A DNA stretch of 64,000 nt. Origin: SURF-32 sp964648365. GTDB lineage: Bacteria; Planctomycetota; Phycisphaerae; UBA1845. Location of the stretch: NCBI GenBank assembly GCA_964648365.1, contig CAZYLK010000007.1:1-64000 (forward strand), in the 5' to 3' direction. Within the stretch, counting starts at the first letter, position 1, and each line of letters starts with the position of its first letter. The notes under the pieces are model-generated. The model was not told where the DNA came from. It made no database searches and was given only the letters and a program-made list of their open reading frames with translations. Made by a program: the position numbers and the translations under genes. Positions 20,801-28,474 of the stretch are shown here, one piece after another.

Positions 20801-21040
20801 CAGGGCGTACGTCGCCAGCGTAGACACGCCGCCATCGTGGACGCCGCCCATCTCCCCGCGAAAACTGCCCGCCTGCGGGCCGTCGACGATCTGGGCTTCC
20901 TTCAGCCCGGCGATCAACTGATCGATCATCGCGTCGACGCGTGAATCCGTCTGCGGCTGGGCCGCGGCGGCGGTCGTCAGGTGGAGCAGAACGCTGGCCG
21001 CGAGTCCGTAGTGCGTCGCGTGAGTGGCGGGATGTTTCAT
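17885..21040 (-). CDS. Exported DUF4159 protein with terpene-cyclase-like repeats and coiled-coil end
   Basis: A 1051-residue protein with a signal peptide (cleavage near AAAAQPQ). Residues about 30-330 contain alpha-toroid repeats of prenyltransferase/squalene-cyclase type (GVSTLATYALLAAG, DSDGSWSYSG, GFAWLKTRDLLEGG). Residues about 365-530 are DUF4159 (ECIYKWQIVDVNASLDDLLD, TPILLISGEYGLNLT, YVDAGGTIIGHADHGND). A second, more degenerate copy follows (about 600-790). The C-terminus is a charged coiled coil (EWQKKRDEHDEWQGKLADER). DUF4159 proteins are abundant in Planctomycetota and unassigned in function. It is divergent from wecB. Confidence 0.8.
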   Translation of the reverse strand: MKHPATHATHYGLAASVLLHLTTAAAAQPQTDSRVDAMIDQLIAGLKEAQIVDGPQAGSFRGEMGGVHDGGVSTLATYALLAAGVSPYDPVIERAIGFVEPHPLPGTYSRSLRAAMWAQLVARTGETTDRQRYLRAMRADVKWLTDALREDGYYGYDVQGSGGDHSCSQFGVLGVWAARMVPGVTPIEVSLNYWERVETHWLAHQDSDGSWSYSGSKSGTVTMTTAGINTLYILAAEFLTQKEPTYSPLRGVARRDAVDDEVKRLLDAADRGFAWLKTRDLLEGGGYQLFGLERLGVATGRKQIGGVDWYRAGVAGIHGPTGEVIEDSFRLLFLIYGRAPTLMAKLRYGEDQSWNRYYRDLHFLTSFLSGRYECIYKWQIVDVNASLDDLLDTPILLISGEYGLNLTAEQRARLLEYVDAGGTIIGHADHGNDRFATSFRQLCAEWFGDRGCTLKPLKPEHALYTASGEAGAAWAGDFCIEGVDDGVRTCVFLFPNDLAGAWHQNRRDKHANMFDVMSNMTVYAAGEYAQLPKRLRPPELAGSSAPPAGYLTVDTLRVGGAGIQTLGKWLTVGRRLDHETGVSILAACPPPDISDTAAPGQSGPAAASGTAPSAGDPAPAARTERTATQSAAQAWSISADILHVTGTDVFNVDENLVDALAQRITAGGFVWLEAAGGNEAWVRSSAALFDAVARRIGGEIRPVDREHALLAGELTAGTRAGALRPNRWGLVSLRGTAPPIRVMTHNGRMAAVLMPFDALATAAGHRVYQAPAYASDDTARLLRNMLLLRYLDVTGGKRAATQLPARVPRALDEPIRGLIDAGRFAEAIQWIAAVERLGPHTEELDEWRALLRSRMLVAYRDARAGQREADASRLARQLVTVFPDDMRELARAHDRESSSAAPHGDVVDAPRELSPELRDIEIVYDDQTTDARWLLLEWQKKRDEHDEWQGKLADERTALEALDLRAKELIREQARGGRGGSRGGGEFDRIAAERKIIEDRARKAERAANECIMTMNRITRALTPHEEAIARLGWVVRDGLWGPKEEPTTAP

Positions 21041-21311
21041 CGGTGGCGGAAGCTCAGGAACAGGTCAAACCCCGGGCGCGCGGCCGCGCCACAACCGAAG
21101 CTCCCATAGCTATTCTCGGCGCGACACGCTCCGAAGTAAAGCGGGACGGTGCTTTGCCGACCCCCTGCTTGACCCGGACGGCGCAAGGTTCGATATCCCA
21201 CGCAGGTGCGCGTCCGACGGCGGGGGAGACGCCCGCTGGTGGGACGATGTGTCGGGCACTGGACCGGCGATGGCCATCGGGTGGCGTCGTCTGCAGCCTC
21301 GGAAGCGACGA

Positions 21312-22631
21312 ATGGCCGAACGAAGGCGAATCTGTTTCATCCTCGGAACCCGCCCGGAGGTCATCAAGTGCTGGCCGGTCATCCGCGTGCTGGATGCCGA
21401 CGAGCGATTCGATGTCACCACCATCCTGACGGGCCAGCATACCGATCTGGCGGAGCAGGCCGTTCGCCTCTTCGGCCTCCGGGTGGATGTCGATCTGAAG
21501 CTGATGACGCCGGGACAGACGCTGGAAGGACTGACCGCGTCGCTGTGTCAGTCACTGGCCGCGCCGATTCGGGAGGCGGCGCCTTCCGTCGTGGCCGTCC
21601 AGGGAGATACCACAACGGCCTTCGTCGGCGCGTTGACGGCCTTTTACGCCGGGATCCCGGTGGCCCACATCGAGGCCGGCTTGCGATCCGGTGACGTCAG
21701 CCATCCCTTTCCCGAGGAAATGAACCGCCGCCTCATCGGCGGTCTCGCCAGCGTTCATTTTGCACCGACGGAGGGGGCGCGGCAGGCGCTGTTGAGAGAA
21801 GGCGCCCCCGACGGCCGCATCCACGTGACCGGCAACAGCGGGATCGATGCCCTTCGGCTCATGTCGGCCCGTCTCGACCGCGAAGCGCTGACCGCATTCA
21901 GTCCGGCCACACCCGTTGAAGGATCCGGAGAGGATTCGGGCACCGCTGGCCGTTCATCTCCGGGTCACGGTGGTGATCCGTACGGGCAAGCGCGCGAGCG
22001 TATTACCTCCGTACCCGCGACGGCCGAACGCCCATCCGCGACGCCGGATACGGTACTCGGTTCGGTGCCGACTCAGCGGATCCCCCCGCCGCCGCCCGAG
22101 CTTGAGGCGGTGTTGAGCCACCCTGGCGCGCGGATCATCGCGGTGACCATTCACCGCCGCGAGAATCGCGACTTCATGGCCGGAATCGCGAACGCCATTC
22201 GCACCATTCTGGAGACCCATGAGGACGTCCGGGTTGTCTTCCCGGTCCACCCCGGTCCGGCCGTGCGGCAGGCATTCATCCCCGTCCTGCGAGACTTCCC
22301 ACGCTGCCACCTCATTGAACCGCTCAACTACGCCGACTTCGTCCGGCTGCTGAAGCAGTGTTACTTCGTCCTGACCGACTCAGGTGGCATCCAGGAAGAG
22401 GCCCCGTACCTCGGCAAGCCCGTCCTCGTAACCCGCCGCACCACCGAGCGCCCCGAGGCGGTCGCTGCGGGCGTGGTTCGTATCATCGGTGAGACCGGAG
22501 AGGCGATCATCCGCGAAGTAACGGAGTTGCTCGCAGATCGCGACAGATATAGGACCATGTCGCGTCTGATAACCCCGTACGGCGATGGGCACGCCGCCGA
22601 ACGGATGGCTGAGATCCTCGGGGTGATCTGA
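21312..22631 (+). CDS. wecB: UDP-N-acetylglucosamine 2-epimerase (non-hydrolysing)
   Basis: A 439-residue cytoplasmic enzyme interconverting UDP-GlcNAc and UDP-ManNAc, the precursor for ManNAc-containing glycans. Signatures are ICFILGTRPEVIKCWPVI, VVAVQGDTTTAFVGAL, HIEAGLRSGD...PFPEEMNR, TIHRRENRD, VFPVHPGP and LTDSGGIQEEAPYLGKPVLV. Family members are about 370 residues; the extra length is a low-complexity Ser/Pro/Gly insertion at about residues 197-266 at the hinge between the two domains. The ATG at 21312 is chosen for family fit and GGAAG upstream; an ATG 42 bases earlier is possible. Confidence 0.92.
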   Translation: MAERRRICFILGTRPEVIKCWPVIRVLDADERFDVTTILTGQHTDLAEQAVRLFGLRVDVDLKLMTPGQTLEGLTASLCQSLAAPIREAAPSVVAVQGDTTTAFVGALTAFYAGIPVAHIEAGLRSGDVSHPFPEEMNRRLIGGLASVHFAPTEGARQALLREGAPDGRIHVTGNSGIDALRLMSARLDREALTAFSPATPVEGSGEDSGTAGRSSPGHGGDPYGQARERITSVPATAERPSATPDTVLGSVPTQRIPPPPPELEAVLSHPGARIIAVTIHRRENRDFMAGIANAIRTILETHEDVRVVFPVHPGPAVRQAFIPVLRDFPRCHLIEPLNYADFVRLLKQCYFVLTDSGGIQEEAPYLGKPVLVTRRTTERPEAVAAGVVRIIGETGEAIIREVTELLADRDRYRTMSRLITPYGDGHAAERMAEILGVI

Positions 22632-22707
22632 ACAGCCTTCTACGTCCGGCCTGCATCCGGGAGCCTGGGCCGGCTCCGACGAGCGCCCAAGTCAGTCCCC
22701 CCTCCGT

Positions 22708-22736
22708 CCCCCCCCGCGAACGAACATCCGGGGGGG
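22708..22736 (+). terminator. Hairpin after wecB
   Basis: A run of eight C (22708-22715) and a run of seven G (22730-22736) can pair as a 7-bp all-GC stem with a loop of about 14 bases, 77 bases after the wecB stop. No T-tract follows, so termination is only suggested. Confidence 0.4.
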
Positions 22737-22757
22737 CTGGTATTCGGACCGCTGGAT

Positions 22758-22766
22758 TGGTATCAT
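22758..22766 (+). promoter_or_regulatory. Extended -10 element candidate
   Basis: TGG-TATCAT is a good extended -10 (5/6 to TATAAT with TGn) directly after the hairpin. No -35 box is evident. The same TGGTATCAT word occurs 5' of the acyltransferase gene at 36180-36188. If used, the cassette mRNA has a leader of about 340 bases. Confidence 0.3.
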
Positions 22767-23112
22767 TCCCCACAAGCCAAACAGACAGCCAGCGCATCGG
22801 GTCGGCATGCGAGCGATATTACACCTTGTGGAAAGCCAGGGGCGTCTGCCTCTCGACTGCGAACGACCCAGAACGCAAGCGGTGTGGACCGAGGCGCGTT
22901 CGTGCAACTAGCATGGACGATCTCACCGGGCCGTCGGCGATACTGCCGATCGTAGCTGTGCGGTTCAGCTAATTCTGATCAGGAGACGGATCGACGCGAG
23001 ATGGATCTTGCGGGCATTGACGTGCGCGACGTCGAACAGTCCAACGCCGGGGAGATCTCTTGGCTGATGCGTACTGTACCGATGAGACCGATGCGCCGAC
23101 GGAGGCAAGCGG

Positions 23113-24066
23113 ATGAAAGTGGGGATTGCGGGTTGCGGTCAAATCGGACGTCGTCATGCGTCTCACTTCCGGCAGATCGACGGCGTGGAACTGGTTGCGT
23201 GCTTTGATGCCGACATCCGCGCAGCGGAGTCGCTCGGTGGAGATTTCGGTGTGCCGGTTTGCACCGATCTCGACGCCTTCCTTGCTCGGCCGATGGATGG
23301 TGTCACGGTGTGCACCCCCCCCAGCGCCCACATGGATGTCGTGGTCCCCGCTCTAGCCTCCGGGATGTCCGTCCTATGCGAAAAACCTCTTGCCAGAACG
23401 GTGAAAGACTGTCAAAGCGTAACGACCCCCGAACGACTGGCGTGCGCATTCAAGTTCCGGCACCTCTCCGGCGCCCAGAGGCTGCGTGAACTGCTGGCGA
23501 GCGGCGAGCTGGGCCAGGTCGTCGGGGTCAGGGCGACGGCGGTCTCAAGTGTGGACATGTCAGGTCGGTGGTTCAGCGTTCCGGAGATCTCGGGCGGCGG
23601 CGTCATACTGGATAATGGCGTTCATCTTGTTGATCTGTGTCGCTATCTGCTCGGCCCCATTGACAGCGTCTGCGCCCAGACATCCGCAGGGACGCGCGGA
23701 CTGCGCGTCGAAGAGTCGGCATTTGTCGGCCTTCGAATGAAGTGCGGTGTGACGGCACAACTGCTCCTGAGCTGGGAGGCCCCGGCGCCGATGCCGCCCT
23801 TGGTTGAGATCTACGCGACCGGCGGCTGCGCGAGGCTGGGCTATGCGCTGGACGTATTTGGAAGGAACGGGGGAGAGCGTGTCATGCACGTTCCGGCCGA
23901 GGGGACGGACGTGTGGCGTGAGACGATGTTGAACTTCGTTCACTTCGTGCGGGACGGCCGTCCGCCGTCTGCGACTTACCAGGACGGAATGGCCGCGGTG
24001 GCGGCGGCGGAAGCGGCGTATGCATCCGCGCGCACGGGTGAATGGGTCCGGCCGGCCGCGGCCTGA
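23113..24066 (+). CDS. Gfo/Idh/MocA family sugar oxidoreductase
   Basis: A 317-residue NAD(P)-dependent dehydrogenase. The Rossmann motif GxGxxG is at residues 7-12 (IAGCGQIGRRH) and the family's catalytic-lysine motif is LCEKPL (EKP). The C-terminal half holds the substrate-binding beta sheet with GGGVILDNGVHLVDLCRYLLG. Such enzymes oxidise a hydroxyl of a nucleotide sugar, commonly to the keto group that a DegT aminotransferase then aminates; the next gene is exactly such an aminotransferase. GGAGG lies eight bases before the ATG. First gene of the cassette. Confidence 0.9.
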   Translation: MKVGIAGCGQIGRRHASHFRQIDGVELVACFDADIRAAESLGGDFGVPVCTDLDAFLARPMDGVTVCTPPSAHMDVVVPALASGMSVLCEKPLARTVKDCQSVTTPERLACAFKFRHLSGAQRLRELLASGELGQVVGVRATAVSSVDMSGRWFSVPEISGGGVILDNGVHLVDLCRYLLGPIDSVCAQTSAGTRGLRVEESAFVGLRMKCGVTAQLLLSWEAPAPMPPLVEIYATGGCARLGYALDVFGRNGGERVMHVPAEGTDVWRETMLNFVHFVRDGRPPSATYQDGMAAVAAAEAAYASARTGEWVRPAAA

Positions 24067-24150
24067 ACCGGCCGGGAACAAGCGATCGCCATCGGCCACG
24101 GGCGGCGAGACGCGATCCCATTAACAGCTTTGCTTGAAGGGAAGAACTAA

Positions 24151-25383
24151 ATGGCCAGTGCAGCGCAAGCAACCGTAAACGTCCCGAACGACGCGAACGC
24201 CAGCGGTCGTTCGCTCGGCGCCGCGGAACTGGCGCAGTTGAAGGAAGTGATCGAGCGGGGGGTTCTGATCAGCCAGTACGGAACCGTTGTTCCTGAACTT
24301 GAACGTCAGTTTGCCAACTGGATCGGGCTGGAGCACTGCGTCGCCGTGGCATCGGGTACGGCTGCGATTCACACGGCGATCGCGGCGGTCGGCCTGTCGC
24401 CTGGCGACGAGGTGATCACGTCTCCCATTACCGACATGGGTGGCGTCATGCCGATCCTCTACCAGGCGGGCATTCCGGTCTTTGCGGACGTTGACGCGCG
24501 CACGTGTAACGTCACGGCAGAGACGATCGCCGCCCGAATCACGAACCGGACGCGAGCCATCATCGTAACCCACCTGTTCGGACTGCCAGTGGACATGGAT
24601 CCTGTCATGGAACTGGCCCGCAGGCACGGCGTGCTCGTGATTGAAGACGCCTGCCAGGCTTATGGCGCGACCGACCGTGGGCGCAAGGCGGGCTCGATCG
24701 GCGACATCGGCTGTTTCAGCCTGCAGCAGGGCAAACACATCACCTGCGGGGAGGGCGGCTTTGTCGTGACCGCCAACCCGGACATGGCCCGCTTCATGCG
24801 GTTGTTTCACGATAAGGGTTGGGGCTTCGGAGATCAGAATCCCGATCACGAGTTCCTTGCGCTGAACTATCGGATGACGGAGTTCCAGGGGGCCGTCGCG
24901 CTGGCGCAACTGCCGCGACTGGACGCGTTCATCGAGCATCGCCGGTCCATGGCCCGGCGATTGACGGACGCGATCTCGCCGATCGAAGGCATCATCTGCC
25001 CCGGAGACTCGTCCCATGCGACCCACGTGTACTGGCGTTACCCGTTCCGTGTGCATGAACCGCTGAGCGGTGGGGCGCTCGATCGGATCTCCAACGCTCT
25101 GCGGCGCATCGGTGCGAGAACCGCTCCTCGCTATACGCAAAAGCTGGGCTTCGAATATGGATTCCTGGTTGACCGGCACAAGCTCTTCGGCGGAAGCGGC
25201 TTTCCGTTTACCGGTCCGCACCGCGACGGGACCACGCCCCCGTGCTACGAGCGCCGCGCTTTTCCGGGCGCGGTGGAGGGTCTGAACCGGCTGTTGTGCG
25301 TTGCCTGGAACGAGAAGCTGGACGAAAGCGTCGTAGACCTGATTGCTTCGACCATCGAGGAGGCCGTGCGTGCCGAGACTTGA
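24151..25383 (+). CDS. DegT/DnrJ/EryC1/StrS (ArnB-like) sugar aminotransferase
   Basis: A 410-residue PLP enzyme that transfers an amino group, usually from glutamate, to a keto-sugar nucleotide. Motifs are VAVASGTAAIHTA (phosphate-binding), VLVIEDACQAYGA (Asp166 contacts the pyridine nitrogen) and CFSLQQGKHITCGEGG (Lys195 as the PLP Schiff-base lysine; Gln-Gly-Lys and not Ser-x-x-Lys). AAGGGAAGA precedes the ATG. The substrate cannot be told from sequence. Its last 14 bases overlap the deacetylase start. Confidence 0.92.
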   Translation: MASAAQATVNVPNDANASGRSLGAAELAQLKEVIERGVLISQYGTVVPELERQFANWIGLEHCVAVASGTAAIHTAIAAVGLSPGDEVITSPITDMGGVMPILYQAGIPVFADVDARTCNVTAETIAARITNRTRAIIVTHLFGLPVDMDPVMELARRHGVLVIEDACQAYGATDRGRKAGSIGDIGCFSLQQGKHITCGEGGFVVTANPDMARFMRLFHDKGWGFGDQNPDHEFLALNYRMTEFQGAVALAQLPRLDAFIEHRRSMARRLTDAISPIEGIICPGDSSHATHVYWRYPFRVHEPLSGGALDRISNALRRIGARTAPRYTQKLGFEYGFLVDRHKLFGGSGFPFTGPHRDGTTPPCYERRAFPGAVEGLNRLLCVAWNEKLDESVVDLIASTIEEAVRAET

Positions 25384-26419
25384 GGCCATCACGGCTCGAC
25401 CGGATTCCGCTCCCGGCGGCGCGTGCGGTACGACGGTTGAGCGACCGTCCACCGTGCAGCGCCGACGCGCGGGATCGGCGCGGAGTGGCTTGCTGCCCGG
25501 CAGCGTGAGTGTGGATTTGGACACACTCTCCGACTATGCGCGAGGTTACGGCACAGTCTACGATCGGCGACCGGACCCGGTGTATGCGTTGGGGCTGACC
25601 CGGTTCCTCGACGTGCTCAAGGCGGAGGGGGTTCAGGCGACGTTCTTCGTGATCGGGCGGGATGCCGAAATCCCTGAACATCGTGAGGTTTTGGCACGGG
25701 CAGCGGCGGAGGGTCATGAACTTGCGAATCACACGATGACCCATCCTCGTGGTCTGGCGTCGATGCCGCTGGCGGACGTGCGCCGTGAAGTGCAGGCCGC
25801 CCACGCGGCCGTCTCGGCGGTGTACGGATCGCCGGTCACGGGCTTCCGGGCGCCCTGCTACGACGTCAACGGTCGCGTCTTGAGCGTGCTCCGTGACATG
25901 GGCTACCTCTACGACTCGTCCGTGCATCCCACGATGCTGACGCCGGTCATCGATCTGGCCGTGCTGATCAAGTCGGGTTTCCGGGTCTGGGAGGCCCGCC
26001 CGCAGACCTACGCGCACGTCCTGGCATCGCTACGCCCCTACTATCCCTCGAGCCGTTGCTATTGGGCTCGTGGGCGAGACGGCGGGCTGCTCGAGTTCCC
26101 GCTGTCGTCGCTGCCGTGGATGCGCCTGCCGTTCTACGGCACCTTCACGCAGGCGACCGGCATGGCGTTTTTTCGCAGGTCGCTTGCCTGGATGCGCAGG
26201 CGCCGCTGCCCGCTGAACTTTCATTTCCATGCGGTCGAGCTGATTGACCTTGACGATGAAGCCGTCGATCCGGCCTTTCGTGTGCACCCCGGCCTGAATC
26301 GGCCTGCGGACCAGAAGATCGTGGAATTGCGCGAGATGCTTGCCCTCTTCAAGGCGGGATATGACCTGAGAACACTGGAGGAGCGCGCCCGCGCCTTCAA
26401 GCTGGCCTCTGTCGGATGA
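25370..26419 (+). CDS. Polysaccharide deacetylase (NodB fold, ArnD-like role possible)
   Basis: A 349-residue metal-dependent deacylase. NodB motifs are visible: SVDLDTLSDYA (catalytic/metal Asp pair), GHELANHTMTHP (metal-binding H-x4-H) and TGFRAPCYD (motif 3). No signal peptide, so it acts in the cytoplasm or on the membrane face, as for a lipid-linked or nucleotide sugar. The GTG at 25370 is chosen because GAGGAGG lies seven bases upstream, inside the end of the aminotransferase gene; the overlap implies translational coupling. The GT2 gene starts four bases after its stop. Confidence 0.88.
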   Translation: MPRLEAITARPDSAPGGACGTTVERPSTVQRRRAGSARSGLLPGSVSVDLDTLSDYARGYGTVYDRRPDPVYALGLTRFLDVLKAEGVQATFFVIGRDAEIPEHREVLARAAAEGHELANHTMTHPRGLASMPLADVRREVQAAHAAVSAVYGSPVTGFRAPCYDVNGRVLSVLRDMGYLYDSSVHPTMLTPVIDLAVLIKSGFRVWEARPQTYAHVLASLRPYYPSSRCYWARGRDGGLLEFPLSSLPWMRLPFYGTFTQATGMAFFRRSLAWMRRRRCPLNFHFHAVELIDLDDEAVDPAFRVHPGLNRPADQKIVELREMLALFKAGYDLRTLEERARAFKLASVG

Positions 26420-26423
26420 AGCT

Positions 26424-27164
26424 ATGAAAACGTTGACGCTGGTAATCCCGTGCTACAACGAGGAAGACGCACTGCCGCCTCTGTTTCGGCGGCTCGCGGA
26501 AGTCAAGCGAGCGTTCGGCGAGGCCGCTGCCGTCGACTTTCTCTTCGTCAATGACGGCAGTTCCGACCGGACGGCGGAACTGCTTCAGGCGGTTCCCGGC
26601 GAACTGCAACCAGCGCGAACCGTAACGCACGAAGGAAACCGGGGGCTCGGAGCAGCGATCCGAACCGGGCTGGAGGAAGCCACGGGCGAGTTCGTCGCCA
26701 TGATGGACTCAGACTGTACGTACGACCCGATGTATCTGATCGACATGCTGCCGATGTTGCAGGACGGCGTCGATGTTGTGACGGGGTCGGAGTTTCATCC
26801 GCGTGGCCGCGTCGAGAATATCACGTGGCTGCGTCTGTTCTTGAGCCGCAGCATGTCCCGTATGTACCGCATCGCGTTCTGGTCGGACCTCTACAGTTTC
26901 TCGTGCCTGATGCGGATTTATCGACGATCCATCATCCGCGACATTCTTCCCGAGTCCACCGGATTCCTGAGCTGCACGGAAGTGCTGATCAGAGCTCACA
27001 AGCTGGGGTACCGGATCGTCGAGTTTCCGTTGACCCTGACCGAGCGCCAGCACGGCGAGACGAAGATGAAGGTCGTGCGGACCATATTCGAGCATCTGGG
27101 CTTCATACTGGGAAGCGTGCGCTGGAAGGTCGTCCGCCAGGAGGGAGGGGCGCAATGCGAGTAG
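26424..27164 (+). CDS. Family 2 glycosyltransferase (polyprenyl-phosphate type, ArnC/DPM1-like)
   Basis: A 246-residue GT-A enzyme. Features are TLVIPCYNEEDALPPL, FVNDGSSDRTAELL, GNRGLGAAIRTGLEEA and the metal-binding MDSDCTYDP. These are typical of transferases that load a sugar onto undecaprenyl or dolichyl phosphate. Unlike ArnC it has no C-terminal membrane helices, as in short DPM1 proteins. It overlaps the next gene by 10 bases, with GGAGGGAGGGG inside its 3' end serving the downstream ATG. Confidence 0.9.
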   Translation: MKTLTLVIPCYNEEDALPPLFRRLAEVKRAFGEAAAVDFLFVNDGSSDRTAELLQAVPGELQPARTVTHEGNRGLGAAIRTGLEEATGEFVAMMDSDCTYDPMYLIDMLPMLQDGVDVVTGSEFHPRGRVENITWLRLFLSRSMSRMYRIAFWSDLYSFSCLMRIYRRSIIRDILPESTGFLSCTEVLIRAHKLGYRIVEFPLTLTERQHGETKMKVVRTIFEHLGFILGSVRWKVVRQEGGAQCE

Positions 27165-28474
27165 CCGTCCTTGGCGGGGGAATCGCTGGATTGACGGCCG
27201 CGTACCGGTTGTCCCGTCAGGGCGCGCGCGTCGTGCTCTACGAGGCTTCCGATCGCCTCGGCGGGCTGGCGACGTGGTTCGACTATAAGGAGATGCGCCT
27301 GGATCGTTACTATCACGTCATTCTGGACAGTGATAGTTATCTGCTGGAACTCCTCGATGAACTCGAATTGACCGCGGATCTGCGCTGGGCCGAAACGAGG
27401 ATGGGTTTCTTTGTTCGCGGGCGGCTCTTTCCGTTCAATTCCGCGATGGATCTGCTGTGCTTTCGAGCCCTGCGCCTCATTGATCGCGTGCGCACCGGTC
27501 TGGCTGCGCTCTATATCACCAAGGTCGTGAAAGACGGTCGTCCCCTGGACGACGTGCTGGCCCACGTCTGGCTGAAGAAGCTGTTCGGGCCGCGCGTGTA
27601 CCGGGCGATCTGGGAGCCGCTGCTGACCGCGAAGTTTGGAACCCTGCGCGAGCACGTTCCCGCGTACTGGGTGTGGAATACGCTGACGCGAGAGAAAGAC
27701 GGCAGCCAGGAGGTCAAGGCGTACGTGAAGGGCGGCTACGCCCGCATCGCCGACCGCTTGCACGAAGCGATCGAGCAACAGGGCGGTCAGTTGCGGCTGA
27801 ATTCGCCGGTACGCGGGCTCGACTGGAACGGGTCCAGTGCGATCCTCGGGTTTGACGGGAGCGAGGAAGAGTTCGACGCTGTTGTATCGACGTTGCCGCT
27901 GCCGCTGCTGCACCAGATCAGCGGGCCTGCGCTCGCGCCGCGCGTCCCGCTTCCGTCGCTGGCGTTTCAGGGCGTGGTCAACGTCCTCCTCGTCTGCAAC
28001 AGGCCGCTCGACCGGTACTATTGGACGGCGGTGGTGGATTCGGGTCTGCCCTTTCAGGGCGTGGTCGAGACGACGCACGTTATTGATCCGGCGTGGATCG
28101 GCGGCCGGCACCTGATCTACCTGATGAATTACAGTTCCCCCGGAGACGAACCCTACGAGCGGGACGATACCACGGCAGTTCGGCAGGCGATGGACGGCCT
28201 TCAGCGCCTGTACCCATCGTTCACACCGCACTGCGTGGAGGCGTCGTTTGTCTTCAGGGCACCCCATGTGGAGCCGGTGTGGCCGACGGGTTATCTGAGC
28301 AAACGGCCGGGCACGAGAATCGGCGACACGCAGATCTACCTGGCGACGACGGCCCAGGCGTATCCCATGGTGACCTCGTGGAACACGAGCGTGAAGCTCG
28401 CAACGGACGCGGTCCGGGCAATGCCGCAGGCCGCGGCGAGCACACGGTCGATCGCTCTGGTGAGTGCGTCATGA
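27155..28474 (+). CDS. NAD(P)/FAD-dependent amine-oxidase-like oxidoreductase
   Basis: A 439-residue flavoprotein. The N-terminal dinucleotide fold is VAVLGGGIAGLTAAYRL with the following acidic residue in YEASDRLGG; a typical C-terminal FAD-contact region occurs around IYLATTAQAYPMVTSWN. It belongs broadly to the protoporphyrinogen/amine-oxidase/UDP-galactopyranose-mutase-like clan. Such genes are often next to GT2 and membrane transferases in bacterial glycan clusters (family knowledge), but the reaction is not established. ATGA overlap (4 bases) with the next gene. Confidence 0.85.
   Translation: MRVAVLGGGIAGLTAAYRLSRQGARVVLYEASDRLGGLATWFDYKEMRLDRYYHVILDSDSYLLELLDELELTADLRWAETRMGFFVRGRLFPFNSAMDLLCFRALRLIDRVRTGLAALYITKVVKDGRPLDDVLAHVWLKKLFGPRVYRAIWEPLLTAKFGTLREHVPAYWVWNTLTREKDGSQEVKAYVKGGYARIADRLHEAIEQQGGQLRLNSPVRGLDWNGSSAILGFDGSEEEFDAVVSTLPLPLLHQISGPALAPRVPLPSLAFQGVVNVLLVCNRPLDRYYWTAVVDSGLPFQGVVETTHVIDPAWIGGRHLIYLMNYSSPGDEPYERDDTTAVRQAMDGLQRLYPSFTPHCVEASFVFRAPHVEPVWPTGYLSKRPGTRIGDTQIYLATTAQAYPMVTSWNTSVKLATDAVRAMPQAAASTRSIALVSAS

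Larger units (their letters stand above)
22632..23112. other. Intergenic leader between wecB and the glycan cassette
   Basis: No gene is convincing in these 481 bp. The stretch contains a C/G-run hairpin (22708-22736), an extended -10 element (22758-22766) and a long leader ending in GGAGG before the ATG at 23113. A 68-codon frame from 23001 has a weak ribosome site but overlaps the oxidoreductase start by 95 bases and was not accepted. Confidence 0.5.

Noticed and set aside
23001..23207. 68-codon frame between wecB and the oxidoreductase
   Set aside because: It overlaps the oxidoreductase start by 95 bases and resembles no family, while the oxidoreductase start has a better ribosome site.
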